Positions 9,191 through 20,912 of a stretch of 64,000 nucleotides of DNA are shown in pieces. The DNA is taken from the NCBI GenBank assembly GCA_029204225.1, contig CM055093.1, forward strand, positions 25,637,766 through 25,701,765, written 5' to 3'. Numbering within the stretch: position 1 is the first letter of the stretch; each line of letters begins with the position of its first letter. A program made the position numbers and the translations under genes. Under the pieces are notes generated by a model. It had not been told where the DNA came from, did no database searches, and saw only the letters and a program-made list of their open reading frames with translations. Source of the stretch: Diphasiastrum complanatum. Taxonomy: Eukaryota > Streptophyta > Lycopodiopsida > Lycopodiales > Lycopodiaceae.

Positions 9191-10350
9191 CGGACAAAAA
9201 GGTGGAGCAAGGATTCTTGGTTGGCTATGATATACATTCTGCATACTACATAACAAACATGCCTCAAACCAACAAAGTAAAGACTATCAGAGATGTCAAA
9301 TTTGATGAGACAAGAATAATGGCTGAGGAAGATCCGATCAGCTACAAAGTTCTCAACAGACAATACTACGACCTGCCAACATCGACAGAGGGAGCAGACC
9401 TTGAACATCCAGATGATGATACTAAAATTGTAGCTGAATTGAATGATAGTTCAGACGATGAGCAGACCGACATATCGGGAGTACCCAACACACCGGCAAT
9501 ACATCGAGGTCCTGTTATTAGTAGACAAGACAAAGGCAAAGCAGTTGTTGAACATGTATTATTTCCAAGGAGATCTGCCAGACAAAGAAGAGCACCAGTC
9601 AGATATATTTTTGACAGCGCAACTATTAGTCAAGAAGAAATTTGTAGATTTGGTGGTGAACCACAAACTTATGAAGAAGCCATCAACAAGGACAAGTGGA
9701 TCAAGGCCATGGAAGACAAAATAAGTTTCATGAAGCAAAACGAAGTGTGGACTCTCGAGCCACTACCAGCCAACAAAGAGACTATAAAATGTAAGTGGGT
9801 CTACAAGCATAAGTATGGACCAGACGACCATGTACTAAGATACAAGGCCAGGCTAGTTGCAAAAGGCTTCTCACAGAAATGTGGCACTGATTATACAGAG
9901 ACATTCTCCTATTGTGAAGCACACATCTCTACATATATTATTTGCATACGCAGCTGCCTAAGATATGAAGATCCACATTGTAGACGAGAAGACAACATTT
10001 CTACATGGAGAGCTCAATGAAGTGGTCTACATGGATCAGCCATAGTCTACATGGACCAGCCACTAGGTTTTAACTGTGAGTCACTTGCTGACTATGCCTG
10101 TAGAATGCACAGAAGTATCTATGGACTGAAACAGTCCAGCAGACAATGGTACAAAAAAAGGATCATGCACTTAGAACCTTGGGCTTCCAGCCTTTAATGA
10201 CTGACTACAACATTTATGTGAAAGTCATAAATGGAGAGATCATTATAATCAATGTCTATGTTGATGACACACCGATCCTGTCATGGAGTGACAACCTGAT
10301 TGCACAGGTGAAGGCAGATATTTCGAAGCACTTCAAAATATAGGACCTAG
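9191..10350 (+). pseudogene. Integrase tail and reverse transcriptase of the outer Copia element
   Basis: A 272-codon open stretch (9202-10020) carries the integrase C-terminal part (GFLVGYDIHSAYYI) and the start of reverse transcriptase (WIKAMEDKISFM, KCKWVYKHKYG, RYKARLVAKGFSQ, DYTETF). The frame then shifts. The catalytic centre survives as YVDD at ~10259 in a second short open piece (10146-10343). The segment that should hold the first catalytic Asp is scrambled and contains a short duplication (CTACATGGATCAGCCA/CTACATGGACCAGCCA, 10025-10065). It cannot be functional. Confidence 0.85.
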
Positions 10351-11180
10351 GAGAAGCAAAGTGCTTACCTGGGCTTACCAATTGACAAAGATCTTCAGGC
10401 TAGGATCATTGATGATTTCGACATGATAGATTGCAAGAAAGTAAATACTCCAATGGTTCCTAGCACAGTGTTGATAAACAAAGACTATCCTAGAGATGAA
10501 GCAGAATGACAAGCAATGGAACATAAGCCTTATATGAGGCTTATCGGTTCTTTGATGTACTTGGCAGACAATACATGGCCATACATTGCTTATGCAGTGT
10601 TTAGATTGAGCCAAATCAGTATCAATCTAGGTCCAACGCACTGGAAGATCGCCAAGAGAATCCTACAATACTTGTAGGATACAAAGGACTACGACCTATG
10701 TTATCGTCAAGATGCAAGATTCAAATTGGATCCTATAGTGATGCAAGCTAGGCATTCTTGAAAGATGATAGTAAAAGCATCTCAAGAGGATCCACCATAG
10801 CAGCCAATGCAGCTGTTATCTGGATCAGCAGAAGGCAGACAATAACTGCCCAATCATCCTGTGAGGTAGAATATGTGGCTGTAGCCAAAATGGCCAATGA
10901 GCTAACATAGCTCAGACAGTTCCTAGATGGACTAGGACAAATCACCAATGAACCGTTGATCCTACACATGGACAACACCTCTGCAATTCATCTGAAAAAG
11001 GACCCAATGTTTCATTCTAGAACAAAGCACATCGCCATCAAGTATCACTTGATCAAGGATTTGGTTGAGAAGGATGAGCTAAAGACCGCTTCATACCGAC
11101 AAAGCAGATGGTAGCTAGCATTGGATTAGGCAATGTTCAAAAGGCAGAGAGCCAACTTGGGAGTCAAGAAAATACATGCT
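10351..11180 (+). pseudogene. RNase H region of the outer Copia element
   Basis: Broken frames read LGEAKC, then YMRLIGSLMYLADN, SCEVEYVAVAKMANEL (~10858), HMDNTSAIHLKKDP (~10966) and FHSRTKHIAIKYHLIKDL (~11010), the conserved end of Copia pol. Many stops interrupt it. It ends at the polypurine tract near 11181. The fragments at 40275-40695 and 42610-42830 belong to the same family, because they match this region more closely than the other elements here. Confidence 0.8.
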
Positions 11181-11192
11181 TTAAGAGGGAGC
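11181..11192 (+). other. Polypurine tract of the outer Copia element
   Basis: TTAAGAGGGAGC precedes the 3' LTR, which begins TGAAGAAA. As in the young element, the purine run is followed at once by a TGA that belongs to the LTR. Confidence 0.7.
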
Positions 11193-12003
11193 TGAAGAAA
11201 CATTAAGTTTTTACTTTAAAGCCTTAGTATTTTTCCTTGTCTTTTAGACTGCTACATATATTTAACTAGTTTCTGCATAGTCTGCATATTTGAACTGTTT
11301 GTCGCACAATTTGCATTTTTTGCATTTTTGGTAAAAAGACAACAATAGGTCTAAAATGACCCAAGATTTTGATTTATCCAACCTTCAACTTTTTTGGCTT
11401 TTTCATCACATACTCAGAGGGCTGACACTTCGGGTCAGGCTAACACTTCGGAGTATCCATATGCAAGCCAGGGTGAGGATGAACTATCGGACCTCATTTA
11501 CTCGGACGTGAAGTTTTTCAAACTGTCACGATCTATCGCCGCCATGCAACGTTAACAGAAACATACTTAAACGGATGTTCAGCTTAAACTTAGCTAATCA
11601 ATCTTGTAATCCAATCCAGCATGATATATGTATTGGATCAGAGACAGAAACACAAAAAAAAAAATGTAGAGAGAATTTTGAGCATAACACTCAGTGAGGT
11701 GCGTATCAAGGAAGAAAGATAGATCTAGCAGTAGCTAGTTCCATGCGTGAGATGAGAACACCTCTCTCACATCGATGCGTTGATCTGAAAAACAGGTAGC
11801 ACTCAAGAAAGAAGTTCTGTTGTACATCATTTTTTTTTTGATAATATAGACGAGTACACCTTTTCTGCTCAATGTGCAATCTAAATTCTATTGAGAGAGA
11901 TATTTTCGCTATCATTAGACATTATCTATTGTTCATAAACTTATTGTCAGATTAGCAATAGCTATCTGTTGCCCAGAGGATGACTGATTACGATTAGAGA
12001 CCA
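11193..12003 (+). mobile_element. 3' LTR of the outer Copia element, truncated at its end
   Basis: It starts TGAAGAAACATTAAG after the purine tract. The part from 11455 aligns with window positions 1 to ~550. The match ends near 12003, about 80 bases before the LTR end seen in the 5' copy, so the right end is deleted or replaced. No target duplication can be checked because the left end is outside the window. Confidence 0.75.
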
Positions 12004-12617
12004 AATAGAAGATTTAAAGATCAAATAAAAGATGAATATTTCAAAAGTAAAAAGACTTACTTATATTTATAAGAAATCAAATAAAATTTGGCCACATGGC
12101 TATATTTGATGAAGTATACAACTATTTTAAAATTGGCATATTTTGCCTTAACTACGGCCATGAAAAACAAACTCACTACAAAAACATCTCGTAGGAAATC
12201 GAGACTGATGTTTCGCTAGATTTTTTTTTTAGTAGCATCAACAATGGTGTCCGAAATCTCAACACATTTATTTTTCAGTTCGTCACAAAATTTTGGACCA
12301 AATCGGAAGAAAAAAATCAAAATAATTGTCGAGACAATCTATCTTATTGACTAAATAGGCTTCATAGTCCTTATAGTGACCAGAATAAAAATAAATAAAA
12401 AAAAAAAAAAGTAAAAAAAAAAAAAGCCTACCTAGGATCGTAAGGGATTCTAACAAAAAGATAATGTACTGGGACCTCGAGAGAGGAGGAGACTATCTCT
12501 ACGGATCTCCCTACAATGTTGTTAAGTTCCTCTTGGTTTATCTCCTGCTTGGGAGAAGAAATCTTTTGAGTAGCTTGAACAACAATAGGAGGAGAGGAGG
12601 CTGACTGTGAATCTGAT
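12004..12617. other. No gene recognised; poly-A rich
   Basis: The stretch holds an A-rich run at ~12393-12425 and short repeated AAATAAAAGAT phrases next to the broken LTR. No frame or element family is recognised. Confidence 0.4.
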
Positions 12618-12827
12618 TCAGAGTTTGATGACTCTGGAGAAGTGGAGAGGATGACGCGGGGGAGCTTGGCTAGAATTAGGAGGAGCTAAACTAGCTAGCC
12701 TATGGGATCCAGTTCTAAAGGAACGTAGTTGCTTCCTCTTCCTCCTAGAGATCATGGGCATATATGTTCTGTCCAATGGCAATTCCCTTGAGATCCTGGT
12801 GTTATCAATGTGAAGATATGAGTAATG

Positions 12828-13090
12828 CACCCAAAGCTGTCTGAGAATTATAAAATTCTTATGCATGATTACCGTACACGACTAAGAGACAAGAATCCCC
12901 AAAAAACTAGGCCAGGTAAACCTCTTCAGCACCTGCATGGCAGTAGTAGTGAATCTCACATGCAACCCTAGGGACAATGTAACATTTCTAATAGATCGAT
13001 TGAAAGGAGCCTTAGGAATCAACAATTTAGTGGATCTCTGCTCACTCAGCCATACCTGCTTCTGCCCACAATGATGGCCAATACCAAGGG
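12828..13090 (-). pseudogene. Histone H3-family pseudogene (canonical or CENH3-like)
   Basis: On the - strand three collinear blocks in shifted frames match the histone fold of H3. QRSTKLLIPKAPFNRSIRNVT matches the alpha-N/alpha-1 region. VRFTTTAMQ follows at exactly the H3 spacing. AEEVYLA, a stop, then FFGDSCLLVV matches the long alpha-2 helix. VIMHKNFIILRQL matches the alpha-3 end (VTIMPKDIQLARRI in H3). Two frameshifts and at least one stop make it non-functional. LLIP instead of LLIR, and FFGDS, recall centromeric CENH3, while loop 1 has the length of canonical H3. The N-terminal tail is not recognised. The alignment is from memory of the family, so the subclass is open. Confidence 0.65.
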
Positions 13091-13308
13091 GAATACGGAC
13101 AGAGGATGGTTGGACAATGCTATGTTGGCGAGTTGTGGACTTGACACTGAAAATCATTATTTACAGAAAAATTAAAACACAGATCAAAAAATCGAATATC
13201 GCTTTCGAGCGCAGTAGGCAACGGCAAAAAAGAAGACATTCCAAAAGCGTACTTGACAACGATATGAGGACAATGATGATCTCGAGCACAAAAGGTAAGA
13301 CCAAAAAA

Positions 13309-13330
13309 ATAGTCCGACAAGTCGGACTAT
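13309..13330. repeat. Short perfect hairpin, 10-bp arms
   Basis: ATAGTCCGAC and GTCGGACTAT flank AA. It lies in otherwise unassigned DNA next to the histone-like pseudogene. No T-run follows, and the role is unknown. Confidence 0.5.
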
Positions 13331-13569
13331 CACTCTCTTGCCTATCTTCCATAATGGAGTATTTTTGCAGACTATGTAACAATGCGAGTAAAATTGTAGC
13401 AATATGAATGGATCTAGATTAACATGGGATTTAGGAGAGTAGAGGAAATAAATTCAACATTTTTGATGGATAATTTGAATATGATAAGTGGATTGCTAGC
13501 ATTGCAAGATGAGCAACACTCAATTGTGAAGGTTGCGTAATGGGAAAACACCACACGAAGAAATTCAAG
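13331..13569. other. No gene recognised
   Basis: Nothing beyond short frames is seen between the small hairpin and the Copia integrase fragment. Confidence 0.3.
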
Positions 13570-14080
13570 AGAGGTAGAAAGAGTGGAGAAAGTGCTTGAC
13601 TTAATATATAGTGACCTTTGCGGCCCATGTCATTATGAGGAGTCTACTATTTTATGACATTCATAGATGATTACTCCAAGAGGACATGGATCTACTTCTT
13701 GAAATGTAAATCGGATGCATTTGCATGCTTCAAGGAATTCAAGGCTTTGGTGGAAAATTGGACGCATGAATTAAAGTGTTAAGATCTGATAGAGAGGACG
13801 AATACAAATCAAGTGATTTTGAAGCTTTTTGCAAAAAGCATGAAATCAAAAGACAATATACCCAAGCTCATATACCACATAGCAATGTGGTAGCCAAAAG
13901 AAAGAATCACACCATTTTGGAAAGTGTGTGATCAATGATGAAGCAAATGGGATTAGTAAAGTTCTATTAGTCAAAAGTATGCAATGCGACAACCTTCTTG
14001 CAAAATAAGAGTCCCACTATCACAATTCCCAATGTGACTCTTGAAGAGGCTCTCACGCATGTCTATATTGGGTATTTAGT
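13570..14080 (+). pseudogene. Copia integrase fragment
   Basis: Broken frames read LDLIYSDLCGP (first catalytic Asp), MTFIDDYSKRTWIYFLKCKSDAF, LKCLRSDREDEY (second Asp), and HSNVVAKRKNHTILESV, where the catalytic Glu of the usual VAER is replaced by Lys. It continues to TPEEAL-like sequence and IGYLVGF. Stops and one-base gaps are frequent. No LTR belonging to it is seen. It is more diverged than either element at 1-12003, so it comes from another Copia lineage or an older insertion. Confidence 0.8.
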
Positions 14081-15860
14081 AGGCTTCTATTCTATGACCC
14101 TAGTGATCCTAGGAACATGCACACACAAACAAATCTCTTTGATCATCTTGTAATTTAGTGGCTCCACCAAACATCAAAAAATGTAGGCCTTATCCCACCT
14201 CATTTTTGCATGAGATCACAACAAAAGTAAAATGAAAACATTATTGTGTTATTGAAATTGACAACCAAATATGCACACATTCCACAATGGATCCTACTTG
14301 TTAGATTGTACATCAACATAAAGACATCCAGCCAATAACCAAAATCAAGGTCCCATGCAAATGTCACATAATTGTAATGGAGATTTTTCTTGAAAGGGCT
14401 CAGTTGAAAATGAGAGACTAGGAGTCATTGAGGACCTTTCCTAGCTGGCACCTCCAAGATAAACCAAGGCATAAATTCTGATTTATGTCTTAGGTTGGTT
14501 TCAGAGAAGCGGGGAGTACATTTCCAAGAATGGACTTATCCCATCCACTGGTCCCTTACATCAATAGGAGCAAATACATCCATTTGATCATTTTCATCTT
14601 TTTTTGCCACATAGGACATCACTTGGAAATAGGTCCCACCTTGTATGAAAGCCCTGTGATTGAGCTACTCTTATAGCATATTTAGACCAAATAGAAGAGA
14701 CAGTGCCCATTGACCACAAAAATGATTGATCTTTCAACTTGCAATTCTTCACTGGCCTCTACCTTTGAAACTTTTCATTTGAATGTCAATGTTTTGAGTA
14801 GAAAATGTTGAGTCTGAAGATATAACTAAAAATATTGTTTTTGTTTGCAACAATTAACATGATTATCTTAGGGTGGTTTAACATGGAAGAATCCAGGCCA
14901 TTTCAAAATATACACTTACCCCCTAATTTGAAAGCTTAGGTCCTTCCACCTCATTCCATGTGACACCCCCTTTTATTTGGAGGGCAAGGCATCTAATGTC
15001 TAAATTCAAATTAGATAAGACATTCACGTTTTTTATTGGAGGAAAGAGAAAGGGTCCACCACTTACCACATATACGCCAAGATGCCTAAAGTACTCCCTC
15101 GCATGTTGCCATCTTGTGTTACCCTAGATTGGCACCTCTTAATGCCACTTAGGGGGAGGAATTCTCATCTCTTGTGAAATGGGGGGAAGACCTCTTGGAG
15201 TGGCTCCACCAATCAAAGTAGAGTGTTTGGGCCTTTTGGACTTACCCTCCACTTCATGAAACCCCCCTTAGTATGAACTAGATGCACATAAAATCTCCTT
15301 GAGGAAAGATTCAGGCTCAAAACCTTAAATTGGGTGGACCCTAGTCAATATACCAATGTAAATCTTAATACTTATCAATACAGGTGACAAAAAGGAACAC
15401 CATATAGGAAATTGCCTAGCTATATAGAAAAAGAATAAAGGCTTAGTAGGCATGGAGAAAGATAAATATCAACATGATGTTGATAATAGAGAAAGAAAAT
15501 ATGTATGCCCACGTGGTGGAGTTGGTATCTAAACCAACTAGAACATTGCTATCAAAAAGCTTCTGATTTGTTGCTTGCATATTATTGTAACAGAGGGACA
15601 CAATCTAAATCTAAACCAAAAAGTGATGGAGAAGGCATTGACTGAAAAAAGCCATAGCCAAATGTCTATTTAATCACAAGACTTGATAGGATACAAGAAG
15701 AAATCAACCAAGACAAGCTCAGAGGAAGATTTTGAGGAGGATTTATTTGGTATATGACGTATGTTAAGAGAAAGCCGAAGCCCTGTGGATGATGTCCATG
15801 AGTACCACTCCTACTTCCTCACATGTTGAATATGTTGAACACTTGTGTTATGCTCACACA
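14081..15860. other. No gene recognised
   Basis: AT-rich DNA without a convincing frame, LTR pair or primer site. Short scattered frames show no domain. It may be further decayed retrotransposon DNA. Confidence 0.3.
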
Positions 15861-15869
15861 AGCATTACA

Positions 15870-15960
15870 CCTTGCTCCCCTTGGGTGTCCGAGGGGCACG
15901 AAGGCACCCCCCAACCCAAGGGTCTAGGGGGTGGGGTCCCCCCCAAGGCAAATTTTGGAG
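15870..15960. other. GC-rich island with runs of G and C
   Basis: Within AT-rich DNA this stretch holds GAGGGGCACGAAGGCACCCC and CTAGGGGGTGGGGTCCCCCC, with self-complementary G and C runs. Such blocks occur in some plant retroelements, and a stable stem or four-stranded structure is possible on either strand. No gene is linked to it. Confidence 0.5.
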
Positions 15961-18560
15961 CTATTATGGGCACACTCGATTGTAGCGTCTTGTAATCACA
16001 AATGCGGGCTAAGGAGCAATGGAGTTTATGGTTTGGGATTACCGAGTTTTGGTACCATATATTGTATTGGAACTTTAGCACTGGCTAATGTAAATACCAT
16101 CTACATTTGTTTTTGCGAGGCTTTTTGCTCGACCGTTTTCAAGGATAAATCTATGTGTATATGCTTTTGCTTGTTGAGAGTACCTTTATTTTGGACTATT
16201 GAGATCCTAGTTTAGCATTGTTTCTTCATCAATGACACACAATGAACAATGGGTATAGTACAGCTATCTGAGAGCATTAGAAAAGCAAGACCAAAACCCT
16301 AACAAGAGAGAAGATGCCAGCATTCATGGAAGATTTTACCAGGGTTGTGAAAGAACAGTCATGGAGGATCTGAACAGAACCTTATTAATTCGTACAGATC
16401 AGCAGATCAGTCATTGTTATGGGAATGTAGAACCCTATTTCATAAATTGATGCAAATACTCAAAAATGACCATCGAACAGACAGTAGGAGGACATAAGAG
16501 TGATAGCTTACTTGCAGAATTCACAGAGGCTAGTAGACCAGTAGCATCCACACAAGTTGCTCTTAGAGACAAAGAAACAGAGAGCACTGTATTAAAAAGT
16601 TGCAAACATAATGGCCAGACTAAGCAGGATCATAGTCGTAGCCTGAAAGTTGGAACCAAAGTACAAAGGGGGCAATGGATACGAAGATGAGACTGAGCTG
16701 CAAATTTTCGTCCATTAGCCTAGGAAAAAATGATGATGAACATCAACAGATGGCAGCAAACTAGAGAATTTGGGTTTTCATCAATTATGAAGCAATACAC
16801 TAAATTATGGAAAATTTCAGGTCACGGCTCAGGGGTGGGGAGGAATGGGCAATGGTGGCAGAGTCGTGGATTGGGGATTGGGTTTGGAGAAATTGGGAAG
16901 GGCCTTGTACATTGAAAGTGGCAAGAAGAGTGGTCTGAAGGGCCTATGGGGTGACAACGTGGTTCACAAGTTGGGATTGGTGGGCGAGAGGTTGGGTTAG
17001 GATTATGTCAGCGAGTAAGCCACCAATACTGACCTTATTGGATTTGTTAAGAGCTAGATAAAGTTCTTTGTAAATGAGATGGGCCCAGTCGTAGGCGGGT
17101 AGGGGGTGTGCAGTGTCAGAGTGAAAATAGGTCAAAAGGTAGCAGAAGAGAATTTTGGAGATCTTGTCAAAAGACGACTATCACCAACAAAGCTGCTACC
17201 CATAGTGGTATTATTGTGATGGACAAAATAAGAATGCCATCATTGGTCAAAAGAAGAATGGTGTTGGGGTCAAGATAGCTGCCGAATTGTTTTGGCATGA
17301 GTAGCCCGCAACCTTTGAGAGCAAGCTTACCAATGGGGAAGCCCAAGTCTTGACTAGATGATCACCATCGTACCATCATTGGTAGTGATGGCAAAGGTGG
17401 AGGATCCACCTAGCGTTGCAAAAGCTTGGTTGATCCATGCAAGTGGTTTTGGTAGGTAGAGGGAACAAAACCACCCAATTCGGCGATTGCATTCCAATGT
17501 TCACTAGTGGAATTGGTTGCATTGGGTTTACAATCTCTAGTATGCTAGATCGTGGAGGTCAGGGTCTTGCGACTCTTTTTTCTCGTGCTCTGCAACTTGA
17601 TTTTGTTGGGACATATAAGACATCATAAGTTGATGTCTAATTCCGTGTTCTTTGCAAAAGAAGATCGTGGAGGTCAGGATCTTGCGACTCTTTTTTCTGA
17701 TCGTAATTGCATTCAAATCTAGACGTGAAGGTAGGATTGTTTTTGTGTTTTTGATATTTTTTACTGTTTTTGGGTTTTGATCTTTTAGGCACTTTGGTTA
17801 GATCACCTTTGGGAGATAATGCTAGTGTGCTCTATGTTTTTGGGATTTTTAAAAGTTTTCAACTTGTTTTTACATTTTCTTTCTGTTTTGGAGTAATTCG
17901 TAGGAAGTAACACAGATCATGCCACCTGCAATCACAACAAACTATGAAAGAGCTTGGAAGCCATTCTTCCTAAGCGCAAATCCATAGCTCAACACTAAAA
18001 CCCTGCATAGCAAATTTAGCAATTTCCATGGCAAGAGAGGATACTACGCAAAGGCATCAAGCATGCATAGTAGAGAAACAAACATCAACACATAAAATGG
18101 AAACACTTGCCTCACAACTGTTAAAAACTCACAATTCTAGCTTGACTAGTTTTGGTCATATGACTTGTAAATAGTTGGATGGTCATGATGTGGCTTGTCA
18201 CACGTGCCAAATAGCATAGGATTCCATTCATAAGGATGTTCTCAAGTAGACCTAAGTGTTAGAACCTTTGAATGAGTCCAAATTATGCTTAGATACAAGG
18301 GAGAAAAAATAGGAGCTATTTTTGGTGATTTTTGCATTGTTGAGGGATCTCCAAGATTCCAACCCTAACTTGGTAGGGATGAAAGATCCACCAAAATTAG
18401 CATTAGGGATAGGTTTAGGGCTACTCATACCTGCCCAAAACCGTGATGGATCATGTATATATAGGTGATGATATCTCACCAAAATCAATCAAGCAATTTC
18501 ATGTTTTTTCTCTCATAATGGTGCAATTGCTCTCTATGTTCATAATTGTTTGAGTACTTG
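15961..18560. other. Unassigned; one short direct repeat
   Basis: No known gene or element was recognised. A ~36-base phrase (GATCGTGGAGGTCAGG.TCTTGCGACTCTTTTTTCT) occurs at ~17550 and again at ~17667. A - strand stretch at 16944-17400 has protein-like composition (AYDWAHLIYKELYLALNKS) but I cannot name it. A TATATATAGG at ~18455 may belong to the LTR-like DNA that follows. Confidence 0.3.
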
Positions 18561-18810
18561 TGATTACTAATGATTATAGGATTGAATGTAGGTCTGGTGT
18601 ACAGTACTCAGACTGTGGGAGGCCGTACTTTCACACGTGTGAAGCCTTCTTCAAGGATTTGGGCCATTTAGTGAGGTTCAAGCATAGATTTTTGATGGAT
18701 TTTGATGGTTCAACTTGTGCTAATCTTATGAAATCATAATCTATTGTTTCCCTCATCATTTCAAGTGTTTTAGGATCCTTATTTGCTGTAATTTTTACAA
18801 AAACTCTCTC
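18561..18810 (+). mobile_element. LTR-like fragment with the TTCACACGTGTGAA palindrome
   Basis: The palindrome lies at 18630-18643 in the context GGCCGTACTTTCACACGTGTGAAG. The reverse complement of the DNA around 63663 reads nearly the same (CCGTACTTTCACACGTGTGAAG), and the LTR at 24127 is similar, so this is LTR DNA of a related family. It ends in AGGATCCTTATTTGCTG.AATTTTTACA, which resembles the LTR end of the young element. No primer site follows, so it is a solo or broken LTR. Confidence 0.5.
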
Positions 18811-19244
18811 TCTTTTCCTCTCTCAGAGCATTCACATAAACACAAAAAGGAGGGAATTCAACTCTTTGATTGACAAATGAAATTTGAGAACATGAAATAC
18901 AAAGGATTTGGCCATTATATAGTTGGGTCCAAATGAGTTGGAGGGCACTTTTTTGCTCATTTCTAAACTTAATAGTCCAAGTTAACTTGCTTTTTTTTTA
19001 TTTTGGCAAGTAAGTTGAGCTAACAATGTGTTATTCATATTTTTCTATTGAGCCACACCATATTTTCTATTGTGCTTCGAGGCACTATCAACCAAAAATA
19101 ATCTGTTTATTCTATTTTATGCTTCGAGTCGAATTTACAATATTTTGTGCTTTGTGCAATACAGTGCACCATTGGTGTTTGACTTTAATTTAATACAATA
19201 CTTACAAAAGAGAGGTTGTGTGATCCCTCTGCATTATGTCTCAT

Positions 19245-19895
19245 GTGTTGGGCATGTACCATACATGGCCAACAAACTTTGTGGTAGATCTTGAGAAAGG
19301 CAACTTAGGTGCTTTAGCCAAAGCACATGCCTCCCATGCATCACCACCTCTTACCAAGGATCTAGGAAGCCCAAAAATAGGCTCCTCGTTGCACATAGCC
19401 TCCATGGATCTGTGATTGCAGTGATCCAATCTCTTGTGACATGGCTCCAATTGTGCCATCTTCTCCTTGGCTATCAATCCACAATGGTTAGCATTCACAA
19501 AAGCATCAAGCTTGAAAAGCCTACCATCTTTAATCCCTTCAACAATGACATTCCCGCTCCTCATTATCAAGCAAATAGTACCATCACATGTAACAAAGAA
19601 GCCCTTGTCCATGAGTTTCCCAACACTTAGATGTTGGGAACATACAACCTCAAGCATGAATTTCTTGGTAGATTCAAGACACATAAGAACTAATCCTACT
19701 CCCTCAATCTTGCTTTTAAGATCACTTGTGGTATGAATAAGCTTCTTAGATCTATCAAAAGGTAAGAGTTGAAAAATAAACTCTTTGTGACTTGTCTTGT
19801 GGGAGCTTGCCCCACTATGTATCCACCAATATTCTTCCTCACCTTTGAGGCTTGTTGATGGGAAGTTGGACACCATTAGTGACTCCTCATGGATT
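19245..19895 (-). pseudogene. Copia protease / pre-integrase fragment
   Basis: A 211-codon open piece reads YWWIHSGASSHKTSHKEF, where the catalytic DSG has become HSG. It goes on through CSQHLSVGKLMDKGF and GRLFKLDAFVNANH to CHKRLDHCNHRSMEAM and CEACALAK-like sequence of the pre-integrase zinc motif. It is related to the same part of the young element (SVSQMIDKGL, GKLFKLDACVISNH). No start, gag core, integrase or LTR of its own is seen. It stands in opposite orientation next to the element at 19880-22260. Confidence 0.8.
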
Positions 19896-19970
19896 AATTA
19901 ACCATGTATCCAATCACTTTTGAGGATCTTTTGTAGATACATTTAGGGTCCTAAACACTAGTTCTCAACA
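19896..19970 (+). mobile_element. LTR end of a Copia relic
   Basis: The phrase CCAATCACTTTTGAGGATC.TTTGTAGAT and following bases match the end of the LTR at 24270-24316. It finishes ..TCTCAACA directly before a primer site. The rest of the LTR is missing here and may be displaced by the - strand fragment before it. Confidence 0.6.
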
Positions 19971-19982
19971 TGGTATCAAAGC
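19971..19982 (+). other. Primer-binding site of a Copia relic
   Basis: TGGTATCAAAGC is one base from the Met-tRNA-type site TGGTATCAGAGC. Together with the gag start at 20643 and the purine tract at ~22140 it outlines a short + strand element. Confidence 0.7.
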
Positions 19983-20642
19983 CAATGACAAGAGTTTTTT
20001 TAATTAAAACTCAATCCAAATTTAGCAAGTTTAATGCTAAAGAGCTAGTTCTGGTAGGGCAAACCTATACTAAGTGATTACTTTAAAGTTTGACATTGGT
20101 TGTTGATATTGGTCTACAGGTGTACTTTTCACATGTGTGGGGAGTTGTTGCATTTAAAGCTCCATTATTAATATGAACCTCATAATTTCTGTACACATCA
20201 TCTTCATGATATTTTTAATGCAAATCAAAGAGGAAGCATCAACGATCAAATGCCATTACTGAGATTTGACTTTGAGTCATAGGGTTAAAATAATGAGAGC
20301 TTTGAACAAGTCCTAAAAGATGATTATTTAGGTCTTGTTGGATCATCAAGAAAAAAAGGGTGTAAAAGAGTCATTGCTTTACCAAAATTATTGATTTTTT
20401 TATTTGATTTGATTATAATTTGAAGTGAAATCATCATACTTCTATTTGATTTTAGTGAGAGGGTGAGAAGGTTGAGACTCAAAGTCTTTTGAAAGGCTAG
20501 AATTCTATTTTGAGTCATTGAAATAAAGTGAAGTCTTTGTGAACTTCTAGAATCAAATTCTCTCCATCAAGTGTGAGTTGTTTTTTGTAGAGATACTAGT
20601 GAGGGCCGAGAAGTACATTGATTGTACAAGTCACTAGCAAAG

Positions 20643-20912
20643 ATGGGATCAATAGGTGCATTGCTTTTAGAAGCTAGTCAGAGGTAACTCTACAAATTAC
20701 TCCAAAGTGAGGATGGAGTCACGACTTGTGCTCCAAGACCTCTGTGATCTTGTCCTAGGATGAAGAGGATGAACTTGTAGGTGGACAAGAATTGGTGAAC
20801 TACAAGAAGAGCACAAGACTAGCATTAAATTGTGTGAAAATGAACATTAGTAATCCCCTTTAAGTTGTCACTTGCACTTCAACCAAGGAAGCTTGGGATT
20901 CATTAACAGTAG
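20643..20912 (+). pseudogene. Copia gag, first part, split by an insertion
   Basis: The ATG at 20643 opens MGSIGALLLEAS, the same gag start as in the relic at 24848 and like MASNGGIMLESSERL of the young element. Broken frames follow (SALNCVKMNIS-like, then EAWDSL). The sequence parts from gag after ~20912 and gag is taken up again near 21868 with LKAIYESNNTSRMLMLRNQ. In the young element the matching residues (EAWNALKKLFESKSTSRVL) are adjacent, so ~950 bases have been inserted. Confidence 0.7.
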
